Positions 35,630-48,327 of a stretch of 64,000 nt of DNA are shown piece after piece. Below the pieces are notes generated by a model, which was not told the DNA's origin, searched no databases, and was given only the letters and a program-made list of their open reading frames with translations. The translations under genes and the position numbers were made by a program. Within the stretch, counting starts at the first letter, position 1, and every line of letters begins with the position of its first letter. This DNA is from Galeopsis tetrahit (lineage: Eukaryota > Streptophyta > Magnoliopsida > Lamiales > Lamiaceae). The stretch is taken from the NCBI GenBank assembly GCA_963675135.1, contig OY776123.1, forward strand, positions 3,598,501-3,662,500. The letters run 5' to 3'.

Positions 35630-36270
35630 TCATTTTTTCGACAAATCAGTATCGAACATAAAGCATCTAGTCGACGAAAAACATTCTCGTCGAAAACATT
35701 TTACTGATTGAAAATTAAAAAAAAATTAGAATTTTCGACAAGAAATTGTCGACTCTAAATATTATGGTCGAGAATTTTTTGTTGTCGACAATTTCTTGTC
35801 GAAAATAAAAATAAAAATAAAAAATTCAAACCCTACTCTGTAAACGCAAAGAAACAAGGTTGGAGAGGGTGAGGCGGCGGCGCTGGACGAGGGAGGAGGG
35901 CGCCGCAACCGATATACAAAAATAAAAAAAAAGGGAAAAAAACGGTCGCGTGGGGCAGCGGCCGTGAAAGAGGTGGCGGCCATGAGCTTACCTTACACGG
36001 TCATAACCGACGGATTTACAGTGGTTGAACAGAGAAAGGGGAGGGGACAGAAGATCGGGGCCAGGTGAAATGCTGACAGTGGGCGACGGTCGCCGACGAA
36101 GGGCGGAGGCAGGATGTTGAAGAAGATGAAAATAAAATTAGGATTTTACGGGTGTTTATCTATTTAATTGAGTTTTTGAGGAAAATGACAATTTAGATCC
36201 GGGGGAGTGTGCACGGGGGAGTGTGCATGGGGGGAGTGCATCTAACATTCTTGGAGGGGCCAAAAAAAAA
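35630..36270. mobile_element. Hairpin-family element, copy C
   Basis: Two hairpins follow one another: 35635-35715 (TTTTTCGACAAATCAGT / ACTGATTGAAAA) and 35731-35806 (ATTTTCGACAAGAAATTGTCGA / its inverse ending TTGTCGAAAAT), as in copy A. A GC-rich block (35860-36120) follows, then GAGTGCATCTAACATTCTTG (36234-36253), which matches AGTGCATCTAACATTTTT inside copy A near its right end. Terminal repeats are not recognised, so borders are approximate. Confidence 0.55.
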
Positions 36271-38067
36271 AAAATGAAGCAATGGAACCAAGAAATTCAC
36301 TCAAGTGTTGTGTATTACGGAGTAGTGTTTTATCACTTAATTCAAAATGGGCCGCCGTAGCCCAAGAATAATGTCAGGGGTAGCCTAAGCCCAAGCTCTG
36401 GCTGAAAAGTGAATAAAGTGTGGTTAGAATACAAATGGTTAACTTTGTTTGAATCAGCAAAAATTGTGTAACTTTTTATTTGATTAATTTTAAAAATTTT
36501 AATCTGGTTATAATTTCATTCATTCCGAATTCAATTCCAATTCAATTTGTTCAATTTTAATCCTTTTAATCCAATTTCATCATTCACATTAGAATAGAAC
36601 ATGTATATTTTATGTGCCAATTTTATTTATTTTTTTAACATTTTTGACACATAAGTTATTTTGAATAGAAATAAAAGTAATATATTTAATATAAAATTTT
36701 AATAAATATTTATTAATAACTAAATACACATAATTTTATCAAAATCTTAAATATATCTTTTTTTTTTTTTTTATGTTCTATTCTACCAATAACTTCCGTG
36801 TGTTCATTTAAATTAAATAAAATTAAAAAACAAATATATATATATATATATAATACAAAAATTTAAGAAACACAAATTGATTTCAATTTCAATGAAACAA
36901 ATTAAAACATAAGAAAAGACATATTAATACATGTGTATATATGAAATTATTATCTAAAATTAGAAATTGAAATTTTAATATTTAGTCTTTCATAATTTTA
37001 AATTGTTCTTAAGTTGATCTTATGTATTTTTAGTCCTCCAAACAACGTATGTGTAAGATGATGTGTTAAAAATACTGAAAAAATTGTCGCATAAAATACA
37101 TACATTTTATTCTGGTGAATAGAATTGAAATTGGATTAAAATGACTGAAATTGAACTGAATGGACTGAAATCAGACTCAGATGACTGAAATTGAGACTAA
37201 AAGGACCCAAATTAAGACTAAAATTAATAAAACAAAAAGTTATACGACATTTTGCGAATTTTGACAAAGTTACTGTATCATTTATGAATTTATCTCGATT
37301 ATAAAACCACATTATTTAAATAAGATACTTTCTATACTAAACAGTGATATATGAAAATAAGATGTGCAAACTCGAAATGACAGAATTTGTAGCCAAAAGA
37401 TTTTGAATATAAAAATAACTTAGAGGTGTAAGATACACTCATGTGTCACCGACATATACCTCATAATTTGTTGGAAAAAAGGAAGAACCCCATTTCAAAG
37501 CAAGAGTTACTGAAATGATACACAAACACAATAATATGCATACCCAAATTACTCAAACCCAGAAACTTATAATTTTATTGAATAAAATCACAAATGATTT
37601 TTCATCCACACACCCACTTGAATAACATCACAATATCCCAATAAACTCCCAGAAACACATTTTCTTCGATTTCAATTCCAAGAAAGTTTTTTTTTTTTTT
37701 TAATTAAATATTTGATTTTGAACTCGAAATTGTTGAAAAATTCAAAATTAATAGGAAAAGAACATGTGAGTGTCACATGATGTTTTAAGATGAGTTTTTT
37801 CGGCTGAAATTGTGAGTCAGTGATGTTGCACCGTGTGGAAATCTGAATCGTGGAATTTTTTTTAAAAACATTAATATAATTTTAAATTTCTAAAAAAATC
37901 AACACAAAATTCAAAATACTCTGAAATTTTATTTTGAAAATCTTAAAAAATTAAGAAAACTAAACACAATCTAAAATTAGGACACATTCCAAAATTACCT
38001 AACTTAAGGGGAGCGGAGAAAATTGTCAGTCATGTTAGGGGTAACAATTTATGTCATCTACATACTA
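36271..38067. other. AT-rich intergenic DNA
   Basis: No gene recognised. A short patch 36345-36400 (GGGCCGCCGTAGCCCAAG) and an AT run at 36835-36852 stand out. Confidence 0.45.
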
Positions 38068-38360
38068 CTCCCTCCGTTTCATAAAGTTTGTCGCATTTGG
38101 CCTTAAATTCTATTTCAAAAAGTTTGTCGCTTTTTCTAATTTTACCAATGATCTACCTAAATTGCCCCTATTTTTTGAAAATATATTAATTACGATTTTT
38201 TTGGAAAGATCAAAGAAATGGTGGAAAAGGAAGGTGGGAAAATAAAAGGAATTAGAGAAGAAGGGGTAGGGGAATAATGAGGGGTAAATTTGTCAAAAAA
38301 ATATGTTCCTTAATTCTATACAAAATGAGAAATGCGACAAACTTTATGAAACTGAGGGAG
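38068..38360. mobile_element. Stowaway MITE (third subfamily)
   Basis: CTCCCTCCGTTTCATAAAGT on the left pairs with ACTTTATGAAACTGAGGGAG on the right, with TA on both sides (38066-38067, 38361-38362). GTTTGTCGC occurs twice near the left and GCGACAAAC at the right. Confidence 0.88.
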
Positions 38361-39414
38361 TATTTTTTTGTTCTTCAATTTAAACACAGATTGAAAAAAA
38401 GTGCATTTAATTGTTAATATCGATCATTGTCATTTTCCAACGAATTAAAGGACGCGTGATAAGTCAAAATTGTTCGTCACACCAAATTTGTTATTTTGAT
38501 ACCTTCAATTGTTCGTTCTATACTACAACTCTACAAATTTAACTTTGAAGGATCCATTCACATTATTTTATCGACGACCAAGATGTTCTCCGACACTTTG
38601 ATATATATGTATAATAAAAATAGGATGAAATACCAGTATTATTTATTAGTAATTGATACAGTAATTAACAGTGAAATCCCACTACGACTACTGTCCCGGC
38701 CCATTCGAAGAAAATCATAATGAGTAATGACACACCACTCGGACATACTATTAACCTCCGCAAGTCCGCTCGCCAATAATTTCTCTATTGAATGTTTTTT
38801 TTTTTTTTTTTTTTATCTTCTAATTATTTGTACAAATGAATTTGGTTGTATTTTAAATTAAGTTGATTAATTTTGTTGACATACCCTATAGGGAAGTTCC
38901 TCAAAAATTACGAACAACATTAAAGTTTATGACACACAAAATAGAGAGTATATATATATATATATTAGGGACAATGCTAGAGTGTTTAAGTAGTATTAAG
39001 GTTTTTGTCACGTTGTTAATAGTGTTTAGGTAATATTAAAATGGTCACAAATCATTACAATTTTAATACGCATGTGTGTTAAATAAAAAATTATTGTAAC
39101 TTATATTTAAAGATTAGTGTAATGATGGATAACATCATTTTAATTTTTTTCGGCAGACACTTAAATTGGAAAGCTCGAAATGGGTTGCCGACGCTATAAT
39201 TTGTCGTTAGTGAAAATTAAAACTAATAGGTTGAAATTAATGGATGAAATAATATTAATAAGTGTTTTTGAATATTTCAAAACTTTTCACACAAAAGTTA
39301 AAAGTTAAACCCCCTTTTGCCGGCTAATTCATGAGTTTGTATGTTAGTCCCGGGGAGGAATTGGTTGGATGCATAAAAAAGTTTGACAAATTAAATTACA
39401 AATTAATATTATTA
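38361..39414. other. AT-rich intergenic DNA
   Basis: No gene recognised. T run at 38790-38812, AT microsatellite at 38951-38966. Confidence 0.45.
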
Positions 39415-39682
39415 GGGCTCGTTTGCTTTACAAGTTGGGATAGATAAGGTATGATAGGATTAAATGAGATTGCATTATTTTTGGAATTGAGATTTGTGTT
39501 TGAATTGATGGATTAAATTATTTCACCTTCTCTTTGGGACTAATTAACACCCAAATGCATGATTATCAAGGATAACAATCTCGGGCCAATTATAATCACG
39601 GGCTAAATTCAAGTAAATCAAATATGGAAATTATAGGGATAAAACAATATATCCTATCTAATCTAATAAACCAAACATGCCC
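39415..39682. mobile_element. Tourist-like (PIF/Harbinger) MITE, 268 bp
   Basis: Inverted ends GGGCTCGTTTGCTTTA and (inverted) GGGCATGTTTGGTTTA, flanked on both sides by TTA (39412-39414, 39683-39685), the three-base target of PIF/Harbinger elements. Non-coding. Confidence 0.8.
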
Positions 39683-40429
39683 TTAATTTAAAGGATGATT
39701 AGTGACCGATTGAGATTATATATATACTACAAATGAATAATTAATTGGGATTCCGGTGTAAAAACAAGCTGGAACATGCAATAACATTTAAATTATTCAA
39801 GCACTTTCTAAACAAGCTTTAATTTCTCCTAGAAAAACATTTAATTAATTCATATCATTAATTTTTATTAATCGTTGAAACCAGAAGTCCAGACATATTT
39901 TGACCATGACATTTCAACACTTTAGAAGAAATGTGTGCTATACTGACCTTTCGACTCATACAATTGTTCATGTTAAGAAATAGATAGGAATTTTTTTTTT
40001 ACTTGTGACAGTTTCACCAACAAATGGGAACCTTAATTATATATATATCAAATTAAATCTGCAAAGGAAGAGCAACGTAGAAGAAAATTCACGCACTTAA
40101 ATATGAACTCAATAATTAGTTGCATTAACTAATTAAAAATCGGACTATAAAAACAATTGCGCGCATTCCCACAAAATATTTGGAAAAGGCTTACTGAAGA
40201 AAAATAAAATTAAGTAGTGCAATGCAAAAAGCAGTTTTTAATTACATTAATAAAAATACCTGGAAATATTACTAGTAATTATTAGGAAAACAAAAAGGTT
40301 AAAATCAAACATTTAGCAGACTAAGAATCTTCCTTACAAATACTATTAATTGTTTTCTAGATTCATCATGTCTGTATATAAATTAAATATACGATGATAA
40401 ACAAAATTAGAGGAAAAAAAGGGGGAAAT
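39683..40429. other. AT-rich intergenic DNA
   Basis: No gene or repeat that can be bounded. Confidence 0.4.
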
Positions 40430-40830
40430 AATTGCCTGGCTCCATTCTGTTTGCCTGTGAAGCTGTAATTACGAGATCAGAGCCCTGCTGCTGGAATCTT
40501 CTTTGTTTTGGGCATTGTAGGACAAGGGCAGATCGGTCATTGCATGCAGAGAATGAAAACCAGAGAGTAGAGCTGCAAGTGATGGTGTCTAAAACCCATT
40601 TTCACATTTGGTTTCATGTTCCACCAACTCCCTTTCTCTCTCTAGAATTGTTGGTGTATGTGTCAATTATGTGTGTATAGTATTAGTATATATATTGTTA
40701 TGCAGCATACATAACATGATAGTAGTAGTAATTATTACACACACACACACACTCGGGGGCGTTGGGGAGTGGAAGAAGGCGGAGAAGGGGGCAGCTTATA
40801 AGGGGGGGGGGGCCATTCCAAATATTAGAA
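40430..40830. other. Isolated GC-balanced island, possible non-coding transcript
   Basis: About 400 bases of balanced composition stand in AT-rich DNA. On the minus strand, CCCTTATAAGC (near 40800) could be a TATA box, followed by a CT-rich leader-like stretch, a GT run (opposite AC at 40737-40752) and sequence ending at an ATGGAGCCAGG near 40444. The frames on either strand are short (up to 82 codons) and match nothing I know. A G12 run is at 40802-40813. Confidence 0.35.
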
Positions 40831-40904
40831 CATGAAGAAAGAAGTGTATATATGCGGGTGGGTGGACTACTTTGTTCGGAAGAATAATTTGTCTTGTTTA
40901 CGGA

Positions 40905-41170
40905 AATATTGACACCTTAAATTTATGAAAATTTAGGAACAAGTTTTAATACATAAATTTAATAAAACAACTTGAACACATTTACATCCGTGATAAATTT
41001 ATACAAAATATAATATACAATGTTATTTTATAGATATTTATCTACATTTTATCGATATTCTTGCTGATGCTATGCTCGACATTGTTATTTTATATCGATA
41101 TTTTCAATTTTTTTTACAAATATTGTGGAAATATCGATTATTTTCAATATCGATATCGGTGACCACGTAC
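40905..41170 (-). repeat. ATATCGATA-rich dispersed repeat, copy 1
   Basis: Contains many ATCGATA/TATCGAT motifs (for example GAAATATCGAT, AATATCGATATCGG) and blocks such as TTTATACAAAATATAATATACAATG that reappear inverted at 61640-61760. Borders are not defined by TIR or TSD. Confidence 0.6.
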
Positions 41171-43254
41171 GAAAATTGAATATAAGAGATATTTTCATCC
41201 ATCCTCATAGATACGGACTAATTTTTTTTTAGTTTTTTTTTTTTTCTAAATTAAGCATTATCACCATTTACATAAATATTGTAAGTTCAAGTTGAGAGAG
41301 ACCTATTTCACAAGTCTCATTCAATACCAACTCTTTTCAAAATTTGTCAATGCTAATAATTTAATTTGAATTCTAGTTCTGGTGATTTTTTTTGTTGAGT
41401 ATCATTAATATACGAAATTAGTGTAAGACCCGCATTTTATGCGGGATTGAAATAAATTTAAAATATATTTTAATTTTAATTTATTAATTAAATTTTTTTT
41501 TGGAATATGTATAGTTTTGTAAATTTATTATTCTATTGAAAAATAAAAAATGAAATGTTGTAGCAATATAGATTACATGTATAAAAAAATAATAATAGAA
41601 TAGAGAACATTGACCTATATATCCTCAAAATACTTATTTGTACAAAAATTATTAAATACATAAGGGTAAATGTTGTCAACTATACTCATTACTGAATTAC
41701 GTACATTCAAAATTTAAATTCTTCTTAAGAATATCAATCTCAGCAAAATTCTAAGGGTTATCTCCAAAATCACCATCTCCAACTTTTAAAATTCAACTAC
41801 CTCGTCGGAAGCGTTGTTATCATCAAAATTTCTAGTCTGCAACATAATGTTTCTCGTTAATTTTAGTACCTTGCAATGTTTCCATAAATAGAAGGACGTA
41901 ATAGTATAGTGAACTATAACTTATCTAGAACCCTTCGGTATAACAGATAGAATGTGTTGAATATCTCCACCAAGATCGACTGTCTTTCCTCCACAAGACA
42001 AATCAGACATCCACGGTCCACCCATCAAGACTTCTAACTATGTCTTTTAGACTTTGATCAAAATATGTTATACATCAGCACCTCGTACCATTATCAATTT
42101 TGTCTTTAGTATAGGTTTTGATAAATGAGTACTATTAGGCTCCCTCCGTCCCACAAAAATTTGCAAAAATGATCATTTTTATGTCATTCCATTCTTGAAT
42201 TCATTTTATTCAACCCCAAATTCATTTTATCATGAGTGTATAGATACATTTGGATTTTAATATTCAATTTAATTTTTGAATCAACACTTAACCAAATTTA
42301 TTGAAGTTCAATTCCAATGGTATAACCAATTGAACTCAAGTATCACTCATTATTATTTAACGTAAAATGAAACTAAATTAATCTATTATAGGCATTGATG
42401 TAAAAAAAAGTAGTGTCATGAATCATGACATATTTCTCAATGACAAACGAACTTCTATTCTCAACCATAATTTATTAATTAACATAAAATTGTGTCAAAA
42501 AAAATCTTATATTTCATATAGGGTAGATAACATAAATTGTGATAAATATTTATTACTCATTTGATTAATATAAAATTTGGTGGCATAATATTGGCTACAT
42601 TAATTATTTCCAATTAAAATTTCATGATTCATTTAATTTCACAATTAAATTATAGAAATCTTAACATTATTGAAGGTAAATTAAATTAAAATTGGAAAAC
42701 TTAATAATTTTTTATTTTTTTTAAGGTCTCCATTAAATAATACTTATATTTTAATTTAATAAAAAATAAAATGTTAAATAAAATAAATTAAATTAATATT
42801 AACCAAATAATATTTTATTTTAAACAGTCAATGTATATTTGACTTCAATTTAATTCTATATAATAAATGTTTTTATAGAATTTATGTATTATTTTCATAG
42901 TGTTTAAATTTTTTTAATTTATCATAAAATGGATTTAATGAAACTTTGACTAATAAGTAGCAATAAACATATTTTTAATTGTTTTTTCTTTAATATTTGG
43001 GTATTAATGATGTAATTTCAAATATAAATAATCTAAATTTTCATAGAGTATGTAATTTATTGAATTATGGGAAATAATTTTTGATAGACTTTAATTATAC
43101 AGTTATGAAATAAATGTCTATGTTTAATTTATATTCCCTAAAACTGTTACTTTCAAAAAATCAATTAAAAAGTTAAATAAAAAATGGGAACAATTTAAAA
43201 ATTGACTTCAATATATAGTTGTATAGTTAATTAGAAAAAAAATATGTATAATAT

Positions 43255-43705
43255 ATTCTAGCATATGAAGTTAATGTGAATCATTTAATTTCGATTTCCT
43301 ATAACCAATAGAAACTTTAAAAAATTAGATGGATCCCTTTAATTGTAGCCAAACAATTAATAGTTATAAACTTAATTAGCATGGATTAGGGATTTACTAA
43401 TTTTAAGAATACGTTACAAAATTTAAAAAAAGAAAAACTATAAATTTATTGACGGTTTCATAATATAACATAAATTTGACTTTAATTCACAAATTCGATT
43501 TTCATTATTTAAAATTATTCAAGTATAAAAAAAATAAAGAGAAATTCAGTTTCCTTAATTTCAGAAAATTCAATAACCAAATTGTGTATAAAATATTATG
43601 CATATGAAAGTTAATGTGGATCCTTTAACTTCGATTTTCCATAACGATAAAAACTTCAATGAATTAAGGTGGATCCTTTTAATGGTAGTCAAACAATTAA
43701 TAATA
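43255..43705. repeat. Diverged duplicate segment inside the Helitron
   Basis: GCATATGAAGTTAATGTG... at about 43262-43375 is repeated as GCATATGAAAGTTAATGTGG... at 43600-43705, including TGGATCC and GTCAAACAATTAATA-like blocks, with many substitutions. Confidence 0.65.
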
Positions 43706-44320
43706 CATTCATGTAATACCCATATTATTACCATTATCAATGAATTTGTATATAATTATGCATATTTAATAGATAAAATATGCAATCCCTTAGAAATAGT
43801 TTTAACATTTATTGTTACTACTAAATGTGTGAATTGGTATACTTAAATTTTGACATGTGTTTAAATTGTTTATAATTTATCAAGTGTAACCGTTAACGCA
43901 TTGGGATTACATGACGATGCCAATTTAGGTGGAGAGAGTTAAATCAATAGAACACTAAAAAAAAAAAGTAATATATATTGGATTCTGTGTATATTGTGAT
44001 AATTTTTTGAATGTTTCGTTGTACAACTTATAAATAAGCAGAAATATATGTTCAATTACAGATATGCAACATAAAAAGAAAATAGGTTGGAGAATGTTAC
44101 ATACTTTAAAAAGAGATGAATTTTACATGAATGTTTAATTTGCAGAACTTAAACAATAAACATGAAGGTTTGATTTCACATGAATATTACAAATCTGAAT
44201 GTTTAATTTCGCATATGTCGTAGTATAAAGTAACAAAAATTATGGGAAGAAATAAAAATCCAGATCGAATATGAGATGCTTTAGCATTTTTTTTCATTCA
44301 TTCCCATCCAATCAAAACCC

Positions 44321-44765
44321 CCTCTCGTGAGACGTTAACAATCCTTCTCAAATCTTCGTTGAATCTTTTGTTATATTACAAAAGAATTCAAATAATACAC
44401 CCTCTCGTGAGACGTTAACAATCCTTCTCAAATCTTCGTTGAATCTTTTGTTATATTACAAAAGAATTCAGATAATACAGTATACATTCATCTACCACTT
44501 AAAAAAATGGGATTGAGGAATGTTTGAGGGGTGAGAGTGAATTGAGAAAAATGAAAGAAAGAAGCTACTATTATATAGGAGATTCAACGGTACAATCCTT
44601 CTCAAATCTTCGTTGAATCTTTTGTTATATTACAAAAGAATTCAGATAATACAGAATACATTCATCTACCACTTAAAAAAATGGGATTGAGGAATGTTTG
44701 AGGAGTGAGAGTGAATTGAGAAAAATGAAAGAGAGAAGCTACTATTATATAGGAGATTCAACGGT
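44321..44765. repeat. Nested tandem duplications (80 bp and 174 bp)
   Basis: An 80-bp unit occurs at 44321-44400 and 44401-44480. A 174-bp unit starting inside the second copy (44418-44591) is repeated at 44592-44765. Copies differ by only a few bases, so both events are recent. Confidence 0.92.
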
Positions 44766-44928
44766 TAAGATTAAATATTTAGATGGACGGTAAAGATTAA
44801 AGCAAGAAAATGGGAATGAATGAGGGTGGAGGATTTTTGAAAAGAAAGGATTTAGAGGAGAAAGGTTGAGATAGACGTGGTTGTGACATGTGGCACAAAA
44901 GAGGTTTGCAAATATATATATATATAGA

Positions 44929-45452
44929 TATCATTGTTTAATTTTGTGGGTTGCTCATTTCAATTTCATTATACAATAACACTTCAAATACTATACCTAA
45001 ATTAATTATATGAAATTTTCATAATCTAAAAATTGGGAGGAGTAAATTGCTATATATCTAATTCTAATGTATTACTCCATTATACTACTAAATATCCAAC
45101 ATCTACTTTATATAAATTCTATGTATTAATAGTTGATATATTTTTAATCATTCTATACTGTATTAATATCATCAAAATTAATTATTAGTGTGATATCATT
45201 TAATTTCATCTCCTACTCGCTTTTGCACCAACATACATACATACATACAACTTAGAAGAAAAGGCACGTCAACTTGAATTGACTCCAATTCCATTATTCA
45301 TTTGCTTCCAATTCCCATTTTCACCAAATATTCTTCACATGTGCTTTATAAATCTAGCTATAATAAAAAGGAGTAGTGAACAAATTGATTGGTACTATAT
45401 ATATTTGATTGTCGCATTCATCTGATCATCACATGCTTACTGTTTTTTCTTA

Positions 45453-45498
<46 letters not shown>

Positions 45499-48045
45499 TC
45501 TTTAGAATTACCCATTTTATTATATTTATTCTTTTTTTATTATATTATCATTTTTTGGGATATATAATTCATTTCAATAAAACATTTGGATGTACTATAT
45601 TTAAATTATTTCAGTTTTTAAGCTATTTTATAGCTGAATTCTAATTTAATTATTCTCACATTTTTTAGTTGTCTAGTTTTATTATTTTTATACCAATTAT
45701 TGAAACAATATTATTCACACTACTTTATTTTCACTCTTCAACTATCACTTATTTATTTACATTGTCATTTAATGGCGCGTCAAAGAGAGCTTCAATGTAA
45801 TACGGAGTATCTTATTAGGCCATTTTTTGAAGTTTGGATGAATGAGAAATGAATTTTCAAAGTTGTTGCAACCAAAATTTTAAAATGAAAAAAAAAAAAA
45901 ATCATCTCACATTGAAAAAATGTCAAGGAGGAAGTGGGTATATATAAATATGAATTCATGCATGAGTAGCTTGTAAAATATTATAATGATTATGATCCGT
46001 CATCATGTCATCATCTAAACGTACGTGCGTGAGGGTGCAAATTTTGGTTAGAAATGACATATGAACCTCAAATTTGTGTGCGAGCACGCGACCTGCGTAC
46101 ACAGATGTTGCATCGATTTAGTGGCGGGCAAAAAAACTTGAATTAAACCGTTATTATTTAGGTGGAAGGCTAATAAGACATTAGTATTGTGAAGCTTTTG
46201 AATCATCATCAAGTCTGCATTTATTTTGACAGTTTTGGTCCAAAACATTAGTGTGACAATAAATTTGCAACAACATTTGTGAGGTATCATTTTATTTGTG
46301 TACATTAAGACATAGTAGTACTACTATTAAAGAGTAGTATAGTGATCATTTTATTTTCGTACCTATTTATGTTTAATTTTGGTAATAATTGTCAATTTTA
46401 ATTCTTTTATTTTTGGTATTAGTCCACAATAGTGTTGGGTCTGCTTGCTAGGGTTTTGAGATTTGAAGAATACTTATAGTTGATTTGTGAGCTTTGTTAT
46501 GGGAGTTGAATTGTTTAATAAAATATGATAGTTTATCTCAGTATCTCCTTTACGGTATTTTTCATGAATCAACGTGTTCTTTGTATATTTATCTTCTTCA
46601 TCGTTTATACACTCTCGCTGCTGCATTGGTATCAGAGACTGGGTACGATTCTCATCTCGGTGAAAGTTTACTCAACTATTTTTTTCCTTTTTAACATTGA
46701 AAGCTACTCATTTTCTTTTTGATAAATTACTCTCTTTTACATTTTATTATATTCTCTTATCTCTTAATCACACCACTTTTAATACATCTATTTATTCTAT
46801 TATAATTCTGAATTTTCGTGTTCAAAGTTTATGAGTAACTTTCACTCACGGAATGCAAAAGGGTACTAAACTTAGTTTGGATCACACGGATGGGGGTTAT
46901 ACAAATTGTATTGATGGGGGAAGTGAAGAAAAACATTGGAAGCAATGAGTGGTGGGTGAAAGGGCCCCTTTCAACTTTTATACATTCGGTTTGTATTTTC
47001 TGGCAAGCTAGGCACAAACTTATTTTCCCTTTCATTCAACCCATCAATCATGTCTGACCTCAGATCAGAATCATCCATTACATCTTTTGTTCCCCTCTAT
47101 TTCAATTTATATTTCTCATTTTAATTTGTATTGTGGCCGCGATAGTTTTAAAAATAAAATAATGTAGTGAAGATTAATTTTTTGAGTTATTTTCATATTA
47201 AAAGTGTGTAACTCTGCAAGTAATAATTTTAAACGTTCCAATAATATTTTTTTGCAAGTAATCACATGACGAATGAAGTACATGCTTACATTTTCAAATG
47301 ATAGTTCCACTATAAATTTCTCTTTTTTTTTTTTTTTTTGGAAGTTTTACAATAAGTTTTTCATTTCTTTGACATATTATTTTGACTCTCAATCATATTA
47401 TTTTTTTTAAAATATAAAAGACAATTTTTATTTTTTTTGTGTAGTTTACTTTAATTTTTCTGTACATACAATGACACTTAAAATTGAAGAGACCGTCGGC
47501 TATTTAATTTTATTTCAAGTTCTTAATATCAGTATAAACGATGAAGTGAGATAATTCAAGTGTTTGAACGTTGCTATTTAGATTGTGAGGTCTTGGGTTC
47601 GATTAAAAAAAAAAAAAAAAAAACCTTCCCGTGATATAAATCATATAACCAAGGACAATGACAGGGACCATATTTGAAAATGAAAGTGTGGTATTGTGCC
47701 TTAAACGTCAAAGATATAATTTCTACTGATAAAAACATCAATCATTTGCTCCTTTGAATTGCTCCATTATTTTCGTTCTAGAAGCCCACCACTTTTTATG
47801 TATTTCTTTTTCAATAACTTGCCTTGTACACTGCTCTTCCTTCTAACACTAGATAGTGCCCATCATATGTGTATATTTTTGTTATTTACTATAAAAAAAT
47901 ATTACGAATATTATTATGTAAAATAATTTTATTGTACAAATATTCACCACTATCAATTCGGATCGCTATGTCAAACTCGAGCAAGATAAGACTGCTCGAA
48001 AGATTAAGTAACAAAATTCTTTAATGAATGTTTAATAGTATATTA
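44929..48045. other. AT-rich intergenic DNA with retroelement traces
   Basis: No gene recognised. It contains an (AT)20 run at 45457-45496, CATA repeats at 45232-45248, a copia-type primer site at 46627-46637, and a possible SINE head at 47540-47610 (GGTCTTGGGTTCGATT then an A run). Confidence 0.45.
46627..46637 (+). mobile_element. Primer-binding-site relic of a copia/TRIM-type element
   Basis: TGGTATCAGAG is the complement of the 3' end of initiator tRNA-Met, used as primer by many plant copia and TRIM elements. It directly follows sequence ending in CTGCAT with an LTR-like look (46480-46625). No second LTR copy or protein frame is seen nearby, so it is probably a decayed 5' end. Confidence 0.5.
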
Positions 48046-48327
48046 CTCCATCCGTCTTCTACTTGATGACTCATTTTGTTATTTTGGGTGTCCATTACTT
48101 AATGACATATATACTTAAAATAGTAAGAACATTTTAATTATCCTCTCAAAACATCTCAATATTACATCAAATGTCATCACTTTATTTACACTAGAAAATA
48201 TCTTTAATATTTATAAAGTTGAAAAGTTTTTACTACGTCCACTTTTATCTCTCATAATACTATAAACAATTCATAAATTTAAATCCGTGTCCAAAAGTTA
48301 TGTGGTTTAAGTAAGAGACTGAGGGAG
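48046..48327. mobile_element. Stowaway MITE
   Basis: CTCCATCCGTCTTCTACTTG at the left, GACTGAGGGAG at the right, TA at both edges (48044-48045, 48328-48329). Internal blocks match 32180-32465 (AAAACATCTCAATATTAC, TTATAAAGTTGAAAAG). Confidence 0.8.

Larger units (their letters stand above)
41418..44928 (-). mobile_element. Putative non-autonomous Helitron, 3.5 kb
   Basis: Read on the minus strand the element begins TCTATATATATATA at 44928, preceded by A, and ends with a hairpin CCCGCATAAAATGCGGG (41427-41443), seven bases, then CTAA (41421-41418), followed by T. TC start, 3' hairpin, CTRR end and insertion between A and T are the Helitron signature. No TSD or TIR is expected. The interior is AT-rich with no Rep/helicase frame. 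It holds tandem duplications (44321-44765), a diverged duplicate pair (43255-43375 and 43595-43705) and a stray Stowaway end at 42140-42180. Both ends are short signals, and the pairing of these two ends is inferred. Confidence 0.62.

Noticed and set aside
40436..40462. TGCCTGGCTCC followed by CTGTTTGCC looks like miR160
   Set aside because: A three-base insertion interrupts the mature sequence, and no complementary star arm (GGAGCCA type) lies within about 200 bases on either side, so no precursor hairpin can form.
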